Part shown: piece after piece, positions 11,101 through 33,142 of the stretch
Position numbering within the stretch: the first letter of the stretch is position 1
How the letters are laid out: the number at the start of each line of letters is the position of its first letter
Origin: Dama dama
Lineage: Eukaryota > Chordata > Mammalia > Artiodactyla > Cervidae
Assembly (NCBI RefSeq): GCF_033118175.1
Contig: NC_083685.1
Location: forward strand, 121,590,501-121,654,500
Direction of reading: 5' to 3'
Length of the DNA stretch: 64,000 nt
Translations under genes and position numbers: made by a program
Notes under the pieces: model-generated
The model's database searches: none
Told to the model about the DNA's origin: nothing
Seen by the model: only the letters and a program-made list of their open reading frames with translations

Positions 11101-14100
11101 AGGAGGGGTGTGAGAATTTGGTCCAGCTCTGTAAGAAGGTTGCTTGTGAAATCTCATACCTTAAAACCACAGTGCTACATCTAAGTAAATGAATGATTGA
11201 TGTGCGACTTGTGTCAGAGTGTGCAGCCTTAAAAATTCCTGTGTGTCTCATTCCTCATCCCAGGTTTCAAAGAACAGATCTACGATGTGTACAGGTACTT
11301 GCCCCCAGCCACGCAGGTGGTGCTCATCAGTGCCACACTGCCCCATGAGATCCTCGAGATGACCAACAAGTTCATGACCGACCCCATCCGCATCTTGGTA
11401 AAACGGTGAGGATGCCCTATTTCTCAAGAGAGACTAAAATATAGCATAGTTGTATCAGGTTTTCAGTTCAGTTCTGTTGCTCAGTCCTGTCTGACTCTCT
11501 GCGACCCCAGGACTGCAGCACGCCAGGCTTCCCTGTCCATCACCAACTCTTGGAGCTTGCTCAGACTCATGTCCATCGAGTCGGTGATGCCATCCAATCA
11601 TCTCATCTTCTGTTGTCCCCTTCTCCTGCCTTCAGTCTTTCCCAGCATCAGGGTCTTTTCCAGTGAGTCAGTTCTTTGCCTCAGGTGGCCAAAGTTTTGG
11701 AACTTTAGCATCAGTCCTTCCAATGAATATTCAGAACTGATTTCCTTTAGGATTAACTGGTTTGCTGTCCTTGCAGTCCAAGGGACTCTCGAGTCTTCTC
11801 CAGCACCACAGTTCAAAAGCATCAATTCTTCGGCTCTCAGCTTTCTTTATGGTCCAACTCTCACATCCATACAGAACATGAAAATTCTTTTGAAAAGCAA
11901 GCTTTTATATATTCTCCTTGGATTCAGTAATTTCAGATATAAAAATTTGCTGATAGTATTTATTTATCAGTGAGATTATTTGTCACTGGGAATAAAATGT
12001 GTATTCTATTCAACAGCCAAGCATTTTGTTTAGAACCATATACAAGGTGTGGTTAAAGGTTCAGACAACCCTGTGCTTGGGCTCATGCAGTGGAAGTGGT
12101 GACTCCTGGGAGGATGTGGCCGGTGGGAGGGGTGGGGATCTAATGACCAGACCCCTGTGCTGCCGGGATTCAGACTGGCGCCTGGGCTGTGTGCGCCCTC
12201 GTTTGAGTTGGAAGGATGAGTTGACGAAATTGTCTTTGTCCTCCAGTGATGAACTGACTCTCGAAGGCATCAAGCAGTTTTTTGTGGCTGTGGAACGGGA
12301 AGAGTGGAAGTTTGACACCCTCTGTGACCTCTACGACACTCTGACCATCACACAGGCTGTCATCTTCTGTAACACCAAGAGGAAGGTGCGTGGTTGTCCC
12401 GGCTCTTCAATGTCCTTGTGGCAAAACAAAAAGCAAAAATCATAGGACTTAGACTTTTTCTATTGAGGGCCAGAAGTACGTGTTTTAGGCTCTGGGTACG
12501 TGGTCTCTGCAGCATACACTTGGCTTTGCCCTTTAGATCAAAGTTTCCATGTGTGATGGGTGGACAAGCGAGTATGTCCAGGGAACATGTGTACAGGGTG
12601 TTGGTCTGGTTCCGTGATTGTAGGCTCAGAATCACTGGTTTGGATGGTACTGGAGCCTGCATTTTGTGAGCTCCCATGTGATGCTGATGTGCGGGTAGAG
12701 CTGAGAACCCTGGCAACTTTCCTTGGAAAAGGAGGATTTCGACTACATTCTAAAAAAGATGGGAATTTAAATTTCTAACGAGAACACTGACACACATATA
12801 TATGAATTTTTTTAAAGAGAATTTTTGCCCCAATATTTGCTGGGCAAATTTAAATTTTCTGCACATCCAGGGAAGATCGGTGTGAGTTTTAAGAACACTT
12901 GTTTTATGAGTATTGTATTGGTCCTGCAGGTAATTGACATGAAATCCTGAATCCAGTCTCTGGTTTGGTTTGTGAGCTTACGGCAGCACGTGTCGATTCC
13001 ATCTGTAGGTTGACTGGCTGACGGAGAAGATGAGGGAAGCTAACTTCACCGTGTCATCCATGCACGGGGACATGCCCCAGAAGGAGCGAGAGTCCATCAT
13101 GAAGGAGTTCCGGTCGGGTGCCAGGTGGGTTGGCTGCGCCCTCTGCTCCTGTGCTAGGGCCACAGGCCAGCATTTACGGGGTGTTACCTGAGCTCAGGGA
13201 GGTTGCCGACATGCTTGGTGAGCAGGGCAGCCACGGTGGTGTGATAGACTAGGCTGAGGTGAGAACTAACCTTAACTAGAGGATCAGTTGTCTTATTTCG
13301 AAGCATATTTTTCTTGTTTCAAAAAAAAATGGGGATTTTCTGTTTATCCTTTTGTATTGGTTTTAGCTTAATCCCGCTGCAGCTGGTGAACCTGCTTTGT
13401 ATGATTTCTTCCCCTCAGTGTGTATCAGACTTGCCTTGTGGCCCAGGGTGGGGTTGTCTTGAGACCATTTTCTGTGCTCGGACCGGATGGGTGCTGCGCT
13501 GTGCTGGCGCCCATGTCCTGGCTGTGCCTGTTGGCTTTCAGTTGGTTAACTGTGTTTCTCAGACCTGCATCCTTACCCCTCTCCCGTTGACTTTTGTTTC
13601 ATCTGTGTTGAGAGTGCTGGTCTTTCTCTTGGGGGTTCTGCTTGAGTGTCCAAGTTCAGAATCACTAGATGTCTGGAGGATTTAGCCGTTACCTTGGAAG
13701 TACCCACCTGCTTTACTCGGGCCTCTGTCCTGAGCCCTGCTCCGTCTGCGCCAGCTCCCCTGGTGCACGTTTCCTCCTGCACATCTGGTTTCCAGACCTA
13801 AACTTTAGGTGAATTTCATGCAACCAGCATAGTGTTGGGTTTTGTTTTTCCTCTCCTTTAAAAAAAAATTGGTTTATTTGACTGTGCCAGGTCTTAGTTG
13901 CAGCTTGTGGAATCTTTAGTTGTGGCTTGTGTGGTCTTGTTCCCCAACCAGGGATTGAACCCAGGCCCCCTGAATTGGGAGCTAAGAGTCTTAGGCCGTG
14001 GACCACCAGGGAAGACCCTGTTTTTCCTCTTCTTTTAATCTGATGATGATTGCTATCTTTTAATTGGAACATTTAGCCCAGTTTTGTTTAGTGTAATGCT

Positions 14101-16598
14101 GTTTATTTACTGTTGTTTGTTCAGTCACTCAGTCGTGTCCAACTCTGTGACCATGGACTGCAGCATGCCAGGCTTCCCTGTTCTTCACTATCTCCTGGAG
14201 TTTGCTCAAACCCATGTCCATTGAGTTGGTGATGCTATCCAACCATCTCATCCTCTGCTTCCCCCTTCTCCTCCTGCCTTCAGTCTTTCCCAGCTTCAGG
14301 GACTTTTCTGATGAGTCAACTCTTCACATCAGGTGGCCAAAATATTGGAGCTTCAGTTTCAGCATCAGTCCTTCCAGTGAATATTCAGGATTGATTTCCT
14401 TTAGGACTGACTGGTTTGATCTCCTTGTTACCCAAAGGACTGTCAAGCACCACAATGCTAAAGCATAATTCTTCGGTGCTCTTATATTTGTTTTTAAATT
14501 TTATAAGATAAAATTGTGTATCTTTAAGTGTATTTTACTTGTCATTTCTTTAGTTTGGATTTTATTCTTGTTATTCCTTTCTTCACTTTTTATTTTGGAA
14601 GATGTTTGTATTTTATTTCTTTGTGTTATTTAACTGCTGATGATGCTGAAGAGTTATCAGCAACTGTGGTACTTTTATCGTCTCCCCTGAGGGTATAGAG
14701 AACTCGAAACCCTTGACTTTGGTGACCCCTCCAGACTTGTGTCGCTGTTTTCATGTGTTTTAATTTACATGTATTTCAACCCCCACAAGACGTTTTTGCT
14801 TCATATAACGAAACGGATATAATTCATATCATAAATGCTTTGTGCTGATCACACTCATTAGTCTTCTTGCTTTCCTTTATCTCCGAACAGCTTCCGTCAG
14901 GGCTGCGTTTCCTTCTGCCTGAAGAATGTCTCTTATTGCGTTTGTGTCAACTGGTCTCTGAAAATGTCTACTTCATATTACAACATCTCCTGATGTTGAA
15001 GGAGGCACTCCAGGGGGATTGGTCCCAGGAGTCCCGTGGACATCAAACTCTGGGCACTCACATCCCTTATGTGAAGTGGCCCGGTGCAGTTGGCCTTCTG
15101 TGTTTGGTGTTTCTTGGTTGCCGTTGTTCCTGTCGAGACGCCACTCCTGTGAAAACTGTTTTTTCTGCAGGCTGCTCCTTAGGTCTGTTTTTGTTTGTGT
15201 TGTGTTTGAGTGGTTTTCACCCTCATGGGTCCATGTGTGATTTGGTCTTACTCCTCCTGTTTGGAGTTTGTATGGCTCTTGGCCTCACCCCTCAGGTGGT
15301 GCTCTGGCTCCATTCTTTGCTCTCCCTCTGCAGCTCCAGTTACTAGTGATTATCTGGTAGCAGCAACACCTCTCCTGTTTTTTTGAACTTTTTTTCCTGT
15401 TATATTGTCCCTTTAAACTTTGAATGTTTCCAGACCAGTGATGTCCAGTAGAAATGTAAATTGAATAAACATATGTTATTTAATCCTGTATATCATTTCA
15501 ACATATAATCAGCATTAAAAAATGAGGTTTTTTGCCCTTTTTTTTTGGAACTAAGTATCCAAATATAGTGTGAATTTTACACCTTCAGGCAATCTCATTT
15601 TCAGACCAGCCACTCCAGTGCTTTGGGAGCTGGTGGCCTCAGCATTGGATAGTGTGGGTCTGTGGTGTGTCAGATTCTGTCCTTTGTGAAGGACAGGGTG
15701 GTGTGAGTTGCACTTCTAATTAGAAGACACTGTGTTTGGTGTGCACCAAGATTAGTGAGGCTGGTGTACTTGATTTTGTTAGAAGTAAAATGTCCTCAAG
15801 TAGTGGTGACTCTAAACAAATTAAATGTAGTAAAGATATGTACACACACACACACACACACACATGTATTTTTTTATTTTAATGAGATAAGCACATGACT
15901 TAAGTAACTAAGTAAACCAAACACGCCTTCTGAATGGGGCTTTCTGGTGCTGCCTCGCACGCTTCAGCCTGCAGAGAGACCAGTGTGAGGAGCCCTAGTG
16001 TGTTCGTAGCTGGTCTGACCCTTTTCTGCTAGGTGATTGCCTCAAATGCCTTTCTTTCTGCAGCCGAGTGCTCATTTCTACGGACGTCTGGGCCCGGGGG
16101 CTGGACGTGCCCCAGGTGTCCCTCATCATTAACTATGACCTGCCCAACAACAGAGAGCTGTACATACACAGGTATGCCGTGCAAGCTTTTCCTTGGTTTC
16201 ATTCTTGTTGGTGGATGTACTGAAACCTTCTTTGCTATGTTTACTAAACTGATTTTGCTTTATTCTTGAAGAATTGGGCGATCAGGTCGATACGGCCGAA
16301 AGGGTGTGGCCATTAATTTTGTAAAGAATGATGATATCCGCATCCTCAGAGACATCGAGCAGTATTACTCCACTCAGATCGATGAGATGCCCATGAACGG
16401 TGAGACCCTAAGTCTGTCTGTGATTGTTGTAGGAAGAACTTCCTGGTTCCTAGTTTGGGGCACTTGAGGTTTTTCCCGTTTTGCTTTGTTTTTATGAAGT
16501 CTTTTGTGAGCCTTTAGTTAACTTTATAAATTTTCATTTTGTTTGTATTATTTCTTATTGTTTATCTTTCTTCACTTTCAGTTGCTGATCTGATCTGA
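5015..16598 (+). CDS. EIF4A3: EIF4A3, exon junction complex DEAD-box RNA helicase (spliced, 12 coding exons)
   Basis: Encodes eukaryotic initiation factor 4A-III, the ATP-dependent RNA clamp at the core of the exon junction complex. It is deposited upstream of splice junctions in the nucleus and acts in mRNA export, localisation and nonsense-mediated decay. The twelve exons join to 1236 nt (411 aa plus stop), the usual length of the mammalian protein. Seen in order: Q motif ([13 protein letters not shown]), Walker A-type [18 protein letters not shown], the DEAD box inside [11 protein letters not shown], the IFCNTK segment, [10 protein letters not shown], and [13 protein letters not shown]. 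All introns are GT-AG and phases close. The start is the ATG in ATCATGG at 5015, followed by an N-terminus like that of human EIF4A3 (MATTATM type). The stop is TGA at 16596-16598. The promoter is a CpG island. GAA lies tail-to-tail downstream. No frame break is seen. The motif order and the specific N-terminus favour EIF4A3 over EIF4A1 or EIF4A2. Confidence 0.97.
5184..7155 (+). other. EIF4A3: EIF4A3 intron 1
   Basis: Mostly unique sequence. About 5410-5620 resembles an old mammalian interspersed repeat (CATTCATTCAGTGGAT start, then AGTGAACCAGACAGG), family not assigned. Confidence 0.4.
7156..7228 (+). CDS. EIF4A3: EIF4A3 coding exon 2
   Basis: Acceptor TTTACAG, donor GTAAGT. It encodes the Q motif [13 protein letters not shown] and runs to [10 protein letters not shown], with the Gln codon split across the junction. 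Confidence 0.96.
7878..7944 (+). CDS. EIF4A3: EIF4A3 coding exon 3
   Basis: Acceptor TTACTAG, donor GTAATC. It encodes SQSGTGKT (motif I, ATP phosphate binding) and [12 protein letters not shown]. Confidence 0.96.
8098..8340 (-). mobile_element. L1 3'-end fragment, antisense, with a TA/CA tract
   Basis: TTTATTGAAATGCAGTTGAT and TTTCAGATGTACAGCAAAGC match the reverse complement of ruminant L1 3' UTR text, also seen near 57150. A (TA)n(CA)n tract lies at about 8186-8210. Confidence 0.7.
8558..8694 (+). mobile_element. Bov-A2 SINE 3' half with short AC tail
   Basis: Begins CCTGGAGAAGGGAATAGCAC and ends AGTCGGACACAACTGAGCAA followed by an (AC)n tract at 8679-8692. Confidence 0.85.
8746..8808 (+). 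CDS. EIF4A3: EIF4A3 coding exon 4
   Basis: Acceptor TCCTAG, donor GTGAGG. It encodes [21 protein letters not shown], including motif Ia (PTRELA). A Bov-A2 SINE and a short AC tract end about 55 bases upstream of the exon. Confidence 0.95.
9638..9770 (+). CDS. EIF4A3: EIF4A3 coding exon 5
   Basis: Acceptor AATTCAG, donor GTGATT (a weaker donor). It encodes [11 protein letters not shown] through GGTNVGED to motif Ib TPGRVF, exit phase 1. Confidence 0.95.
9974..10054 (+). CDS. EIF4A3: EIF4A3 coding exon 6
   Basis: Acceptor TTATAG, donor GTATGG. It encodes [26 protein letters not shown], carrying the Walker B DEAD box. Confidence 0.96.
10055..11263 (+). other. EIF4A3: EIF4A3 intron 6
   Basis: Largely unique. 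A short L1-like piece at about 10780-10840 (GATATCATTGATATGTAACA). No snoRNA C/D or H/ACA arrangement was recognised. Confidence 0.35.
11264..11405 (+). CDS. EIF4A3: EIF4A3 coding exon 7
   Basis: Acceptor CCCAG, donor GTGAGG. It encodes [14 protein letters not shown], then motif III (SAT in [10 protein letters not shown]), and ends in ILVKR. It closes RecA domain 1 and enters the interdomain linker. Confidence 0.96.
11464..11880 (-). mobile_element. BovB LINE 3'-end fragment, antisense (EIF4A3 intron 7)
   Basis: Plus-strand CAGTTCTGTTGCTCAGTCCT through TCTTTCCCAGCATCAGGGTC to CTTTATGGTCCAACTCTCAC is the reverse complement of the BovB 3' end. Short decayed ORFs only. Confidence 0.85.
12247..12385 (+). 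CDS. EIF4A3: EIF4A3 coding exon 8
   Basis: Acceptor CTCCAG, donor GTGCGT. It encodes [20 protein letters not shown] through [13 protein letters not shown] (motif IV), the start of RecA domain 2. Confidence 0.96.
13009..13124 (+). CDS. EIF4A3: EIF4A3 coding exon 9
   Basis: Acceptor CTGTAG, donor GTGGGT. It encodes [20 protein letters not shown] and on to IMKEFRSGA, exit phase 2 (Ser codon AG|C). Confidence 0.96.
13855..14018 (-). mobile_element. tRNA-Glu-type SINE with target duplications
   Basis: Antisense copy ending ACCACCAGGGAAGA on the plus strand. TGTTTTTCCTCT occurs at both 13843-13854 and 14019-14030. Confidence 0.85.
14112..14482 (-). mobile_element. BovB LINE 3'-end fragment, antisense
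   Basis: GTTTGTTCAGTCACTCAGTC through CCATCTCATCCTCTGCTTCC to AATATTGGAGCTTCAGTTTC, the BovB 3' end in reverse. Confidence 0.85.
15842..15863. repeat. (AC)n microsatellite
   Basis: An uninterrupted run of eleven AC units in EIF4A3 intron 9. Confidence 0.95.
16064..16171 (+). CDS. EIF4A3: EIF4A3 coding exon 10
   Basis: Acceptor CTGCAG, donor GTATGC. It encodes [17 protein letters not shown] (motif V) through NNRELYIHR. The following intron is only 100 bases. Confidence 0.96.
16272..16399 (+). CDS. EIF4A3: EIF4A3 coding exon 11
   Basis: The acceptor is TTGAAG, an AAG-type 3' splice site fixed by frame. It encodes [11 protein letters not shown] (motif VI, arginine fingers) through DEMPMN. Donor GTGAGA. 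Confidence 0.95.
16582..16598 (+). CDS. EIF4A3: EIF4A3 coding exon 12 (last)
   Basis: Acceptor TTTCAG. Only 17 coding bases remain: they complete Val and encode Ala-Asp-Leu-Ile and TGA, the conserved EIF4A3 C-terminus. The 3' UTR continues from 16599. Confidence 0.95.
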
Positions 16599-16840
16599 AA
16601 AATCTGCTCACTGGAGCCTCTTCACCTATTTTGTATCAGTTTGGATTTTGTATCAGTTTGGAAATATTTAGAGGCAGTTTCTATTTAAGGGGGTTTGTGC
16701 GAACTCTATTCTCAAGGAATCTCCCCCCTCCCCACCTCACCCCAGGATGAACTCTGGAGATGGGGCCACCTTTTCTTACCCATGTGTAAATAATGCATTG
16801 CTTTAAGTCTTTTTCATTAAACATTTAAAACTTTTCCCAT
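16599..16840 (+). other. EIF4A3: EIF4A3 3' UTR
   Basis: About 240 bases run from the stop codon to just past the ATTAAA signal. The end is estimated, because the cleavage site itself cannot be read from sequence. Confidence 0.7.
16816..16821 (+). terminator. EIF4A3: EIF4A3 poly(A) signal ATTAAA
   Basis: ATTAAA lies 218 bases after the stop codon. It is the common variant hexamer and is followed by an A/T-rich stretch. No AATAAA occurs nearby on this strand. Confidence 0.75.
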
Positions 16841-17699
16841 AAATTCTAATTTGTATTTCTTAAGGTGGACCCAGCTTTTCTAGTGACCTACTGTCTGTCT
16901 GATCTCCTTTTATTCTGATTTTTGACCTTTAAGATGGTGAAATAGAAATGGTAAGCTGCTTGGCCTCTCCACACTTTCCCAGATTGGTACCCGATCCCAT
17001 TTCTTAAGGATGGCAGGTGGAGGAGTCAGACCATCAGTACTTTTCTTTGGGTTGGCCTGGGTCTGTGTGCCTGGGTGCAGAGGGCAAGATAGGATCCCTG
17101 GGCGGATAACTGTAAGGAACTGTTCATAGCCAGGCTTCTCTGGATTAATGAGCCCACCCGTCATGGCTGAGGAGAGGCCACACATAAGGCACCATGGGTG
17201 ATTCAGGGAGGGGCCGACAGGAAACAAGCCACAAGGGAAGACCCCTTAGAAACTCAGCCTAAATCAGATGTTGTCAAGTAAGGAAACAAATGCAGGTGTC
17301 CATATAAGTGTACCCTTGGGGATGATTCAAAAGCGGTATGTGATTACCAAAGGTTTCATAACCATTAGCCCTGAGTGAAGTTGGCGAAGACGTGGGTGTA
17401 TGATGTTCACGTGAGTAGGTACAGACTTTCTGGAAAGCAGCTGGGCTCTTAGGCAGTGGGAGCCATTGGAATGATACTTCCCTTTGAGGGAGTTGCTCTG
17501 CTGTCAGCAGTAGTCGGGAGTGCAGGCTGCAGAGGTGTGCTCACCAGTGTCCCCCAGCACCAGGAAAGGAGGCCTGGAAAGGAGTGTGCATCATCAGGGG
17601 CTTGGGGGGTGGGAGGAGTGATGTCCTATTTGCACTGATGCACATGGGTGGGGGTTATTGGGTGGGTGTCTGGGGCTGCTAGTGTGACAGGCCAAGTGG

Positions 17700-18135
17700 G
17701 TTCATCTGTTCTCCATGGGCTAAGTGTTGGAGTTGGTGTGGAAATAATCCAGATGCCCACTGAACTGAAAGATGCAAGCACACCTGATGGATATTGTTTG
17801 GCAATGGGAAGGAATGAAGAGCTGGCACATGTTGCAATTTGAACCTTGACATGGGCTGAGTAGAACAAGCCAGTCACAAAGGGCCATACAAGTGCTTCTA
17901 TTTCTGTTAAATGTCCTAAATTGGTAAATCCATAGAGACAGTGGGTAACCAGTTTTCTGGGGGCTGAGAGGGAGTGACTGCTGAAGGGTACAGGGCTTCT
18001 TTGGGGGTGATGGAAATGTTCTGGAACTAGAAGTATGGTTGCAAGATTCTATGAATATACTAAAAGGTACGGAATTGTACATTTTAAAATGGTAAATCGT
18101 GTGGTATGTGAACTGTATCAAAAATCAGGTGGGGA
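17700..18135 (+). mobile_element. Old L1 3'-end fragment
   Basis: Phrases such as ATCCAGATGCCCACTGAACT and TACATTTTAAAATGGTAAAT are diverged forms of L1 3' sequence. Confidence 0.5.
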
Positions 18136-18271
18136 ATCTAACACTTCCTCTAAATTATACTTAAAAAGGGCATGGGCAAGGGGGGAAATACTTGTAAAGC
18201 ATGTACTTGACAAAAGACAAACTGGAAAATATGAAGAATTTTATGTGTAGGTAGAATGATGGTCCCTCCAA

Positions 18272-18495
18272 ATGTGTGCTCAGTTGCTTAGTTGTGTCCA
18301 ACTTTTTGTGACTCTGTGGACTGTAGCCTACCAGGCTTCTCTGTCCATGGAATTTTCCAGGCAAGAATGCTGGAGTTGATTGCCATTTCCTTCTCCAGGG
18401 GATCTTCCTGACCCAAGGATTGAACCCATGACCATGACTCTTGAGTCTCCTGCATTGGCAGGCAGGTTCTTTACCACTAGCGCCACCTGAGAATT
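18272..18495 (-). mobile_element. Bov-A2 SINE, antisense
   Basis: Plus-strand GTGTGCTCAGTTGCTTAGTT through GGCAGGCAGGTTCTTTACCA and CTAGCGCCACCTGAG, a full-length reverse complement. Confidence 0.9.
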
Positions 18496-18665
18496 GGGTT
18501 CTAACATGACAAACTCAGAACTGAGGGCTACTAATTGTTTATCAACTTCCATTTTTTTATTAGGACCTCAGACAATAGTGAAAATAAACAAGGAATTATG
18601 CTGTTAGTGCTGTGGGCAAGAATATGTCCTACCTAGATAAGGAGTCTCTATTAAGAAATCCATCT

Positions 18666-18960
18666 GAGGGCTTCCCCGATGGCTCAGTGGTAAAGAATCT
18701 GCCTACCAATGCAGGAAACACAGGTTTGATCCCTGATCTGGGAGGATCCCACATGGCTCAGAGCAAACTAAGCCTGTGCTCTAGAGCCCAGGAGCTGCAT
18801 GTGCTCTGAGCACAGAGCCCATGTGCTGCAACGACTAAAGCCCATGCTCCCTAGAGCCCATGCCCCCCAAGGAGAGAAGCCACCGTAATGAGAAGTCACA
18901 CTCCACAATTAGAGAGTAGCTCTCACTCAGAGATTAGAGAAACCCACCTACCCCACTCCC
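18666..18960 (+). mobile_element. tRNA-derived SINE (Bov-tA or CHR class)
   Basis: GGGCTTCCCCGATGGCTCAG and AAAGAATCTGCCTACCAATG head, then CCCATGTGCTGCAACGACTA-type body. Confidence 0.8.
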
Positions 18961-19350
18961 AAATGCCCACATCTTAATCCCTGGAACCTGTGAATATCCC
19001 ACATTAAATGGCCAGAGGGACTTTGCAGGTGAGATTAAGTTAAAGAATATGAGATGAAGGGCTACCATGGGTCAGAGAGTGGTGTAATGGAAGAGGCGGG
19101 AGAGAGTCTCATTGGTGAGGAGGGTTCAGCTCACCGTTGCTGCATTCGGTGCCCCGAGCTATGATCTGGAGTAGCCCCTAGAAGCTCAGGAGGATGTCTA
19201 GGCGACAGCACACCTCAGACCTGTATGCTCGGGAGACTGAATTCTACCAACAACCCGAAAGAGCAAGGGAGCCTCCAGAGAGGAAGCAGCAGCCCTGCTA
19301 AATGATTTTAGCCCGGTGAGACCAAGTCAAACTTCTGACCTACAGAACTG
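18961..19350 (+). repeat. Old mammalian interspersed repeat, family unassigned
   Basis: CATCTTAATCCCTGGAACCT, CTTTGCAGGTGAGATTAAGT and a tail AGAACTGTGATAGAATAAAT follow the order of a common old mammalian element. Similar text recurs at 24840-25010 and 42930-43260. Confidence 0.5.
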
Positions 19351-19389
19351 TGATAGAATAAATCTCTTATTTTAAGCCATGGTAATTTG

Positions 19390-19980
19390 TCAGTAGCAAT
19401 GGAAAAACTTATAACTCAAGGGGAACAAATCCAAGTAAAAAATAGGCAAAATGCCTGAATAGACACTTCACCAAAGATTTATGAGTGACATAAGTCCAGG
19501 AAAAGATGCTCACCATCTTCAGTCATTAGGAACACAAATCACACCCATGAAATCCACTGTCTGGAATGGCTGAAATTGAAGAGACCAGACCAAGCCACAG
19601 CGAAGCTAGTAGGAGCACAGAGCAAGTCACTCACTTTGGAAAATAGTTCAGTCATACACACACCCCCTCCATATGACCTGACTGTATCATGCTTGGTGTC
19701 TGCTCAAGAGAAATGAAAACGTCCATTCACACTGGTCCACGACTGCTGACCACATCTTTATTCCTAACAGTAAAAGGCTGAAAACACTCTTAACACCATT
19801 AAAATTTGATAAACCATGTGGCACCTCCGTACCATGGAAAACTATTTGGCAATGAAAAAGCACACATGCAACATGGATGAATCTCAAAGTAGTTAGATTA
19901 ATATTAGCCCCCCTCCCCCCAAAAAAGCTGTATGATTCCATTTATAGAAAATTCAAAAAAATGTAAACTAATTTATAGTG
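19390..19980 (+). mobile_element. L1 ORF2/3'-end relic
   Basis: GACACTTCACCAAAGATTTA, ATGCTCACCATCTTCAGTCA and GTGGCACCTCCGTACCATGG are diverged L1 3' phrases. No open frame of note. Confidence 0.55.
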
Positions 19981-20199
19981 ACCAAAAGCAGACCAGTGGT
20001 TGCCTGGGAACGGAAGTGTGGGCGTAGCAGCTTTAGTCCATAGAGCCCTTGAGCAGGGTTGGGGAGGGCATGCATCTCCCACCAGGGGACTGACACCAGG
20101 CCTGGCTGGCTGTTCTCCAGTCACCTGAGAGAGGATACTAGGGTGTGAGGTGATGGGCTGTGAGGTTGCTGCTCAGAGTGCACAATAAAGCATGCACAC

Positions 20200-20767
20200 T
20201 CTGCCCAGAAATGTCCAGGGGCCCATCAAGGATGGAGTCCTACTGTGTCAAGACCTTCAGGCGCATCCTTTTGTTGAAAATAATTGCACTTCAGATTGAG
20301 GGTTCCCTGAATCCTGTGAACTCTGCTGAGTTGTTGGGGGCAGCAGCCCCCAGTTCTGTGCTTTCATCGGGTCCCAGCAGCAGGGCCTCCCGAGGTGGGG
20401 GCCTTGCGATGCAGGTAACACCCCGTCCAGGCACCACCTCTGCGTCATAGGTGGGCAGTGGTGGCTGACAGTGCACACACATTGCAGTGACAGGCTACAG
20501 AGGAGCAAAGCTTCCAGTAAACATTTCCAATATAGGGCACCCCTCAGGGCATTGATCTGACTGGCATCTGGGCAGAAGACTCAGACGAGCTGCTGGCCCA
20601 GAGCCCGGAAAACAGACTCACAAGCAGATCTGGGTGTTCAAGGACGTCAGTGCCATGTGACTCGGGGTAAGCACTTCTGACCCAAGGCCCCTACTCCGCC
20701 GACTGAGGGTGCACGTGCTGGGCCACTGGGAGGTCTGTAAAGGAGCAGCATATCACTGGGCCCTGGG
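20200..20767 (-). other. GAA: Probable GAA 3' UTR, end not determined
   Basis: This follows the stop codon. A 3' UTR of roughly this size would fit the human gene, but on the minus strand I see no AATAAA or ATTAAA between 20200 and 20767, so the boundary is only a guess. Confidence 0.4.
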
Positions 20768-32790
<12,023 letters not shown>

Positions 32791-33057
32791 GGGTGGGCAG
32801 TGGATCTAGGAAGTGGGCAGACAGAAGAACCAGGCTCAATGGGACAGTAGGAGGACCAGGACCTCAGGAGACTCTCAAAGCAGCTTCCAGACTTGAACCT
32901 GGGGCTGGCCCAACAGTGCCCAGGGCGGAACTGAGTGAGTGAGGGCAGACCTGGGGCAGGGAGGAAAATGGGAAAGGAGAGAAAAGTCCCAAACAGGGAG
33001 TTACAGAATTCTGTGCATTGTGAAGTCTTCTAATATGTCACAAATTAATGCATCTAG

Positions 33058-33142
33058 AATGTCTGTCAAAATGACTTAATGACTTAACAAAGACAAAATA
33101 ACAAAACAACTTAACAAAATGACAAAATGACTTGACAAAGAC
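33058..33142. repeat. Degenerate short direct repeat (AAAATGACTTAACAAAG type)
   Basis: Words AATGACTTAA, GACTTAACAAAGAC, CAACTTAACAAAATGAC and AATGACTTGACAAAGAC recur in about 85 bases with variable spacing. Confidence 0.7.

Larger units (their letters stand above)
13125..16063 (+). other. EIF4A3: EIF4A3 intron 9
   Basis: The largest intron of the gene. It holds a tRNA-Glu SINE, a BovB piece and a CA repeat listed separately. The rest (14480-15840) is AT-rich and unassigned. Confidence 0.5.
16841..20199. other. Gap between the convergent EIF4A3 and GAA 3' ends
   Basis: No coding exon recognised. Contents: unassigned sequence to about 17700, old L1 text at 17700-18135, a Bov-A2 copy, a tRNA-type SINE, an old interspersed repeat at about 18940-19350, and L1-like text at 19390-19980. 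Confidence 0.5.

Noticed and set aside
20174..20179. AATAAA on the plus strand downstream of EIF4A3
   Set aside because: It is more than 3 kb past the EIF4A3 ATTAAA signal and on the wrong strand for GAA. Most likely chance or repeat-derived.
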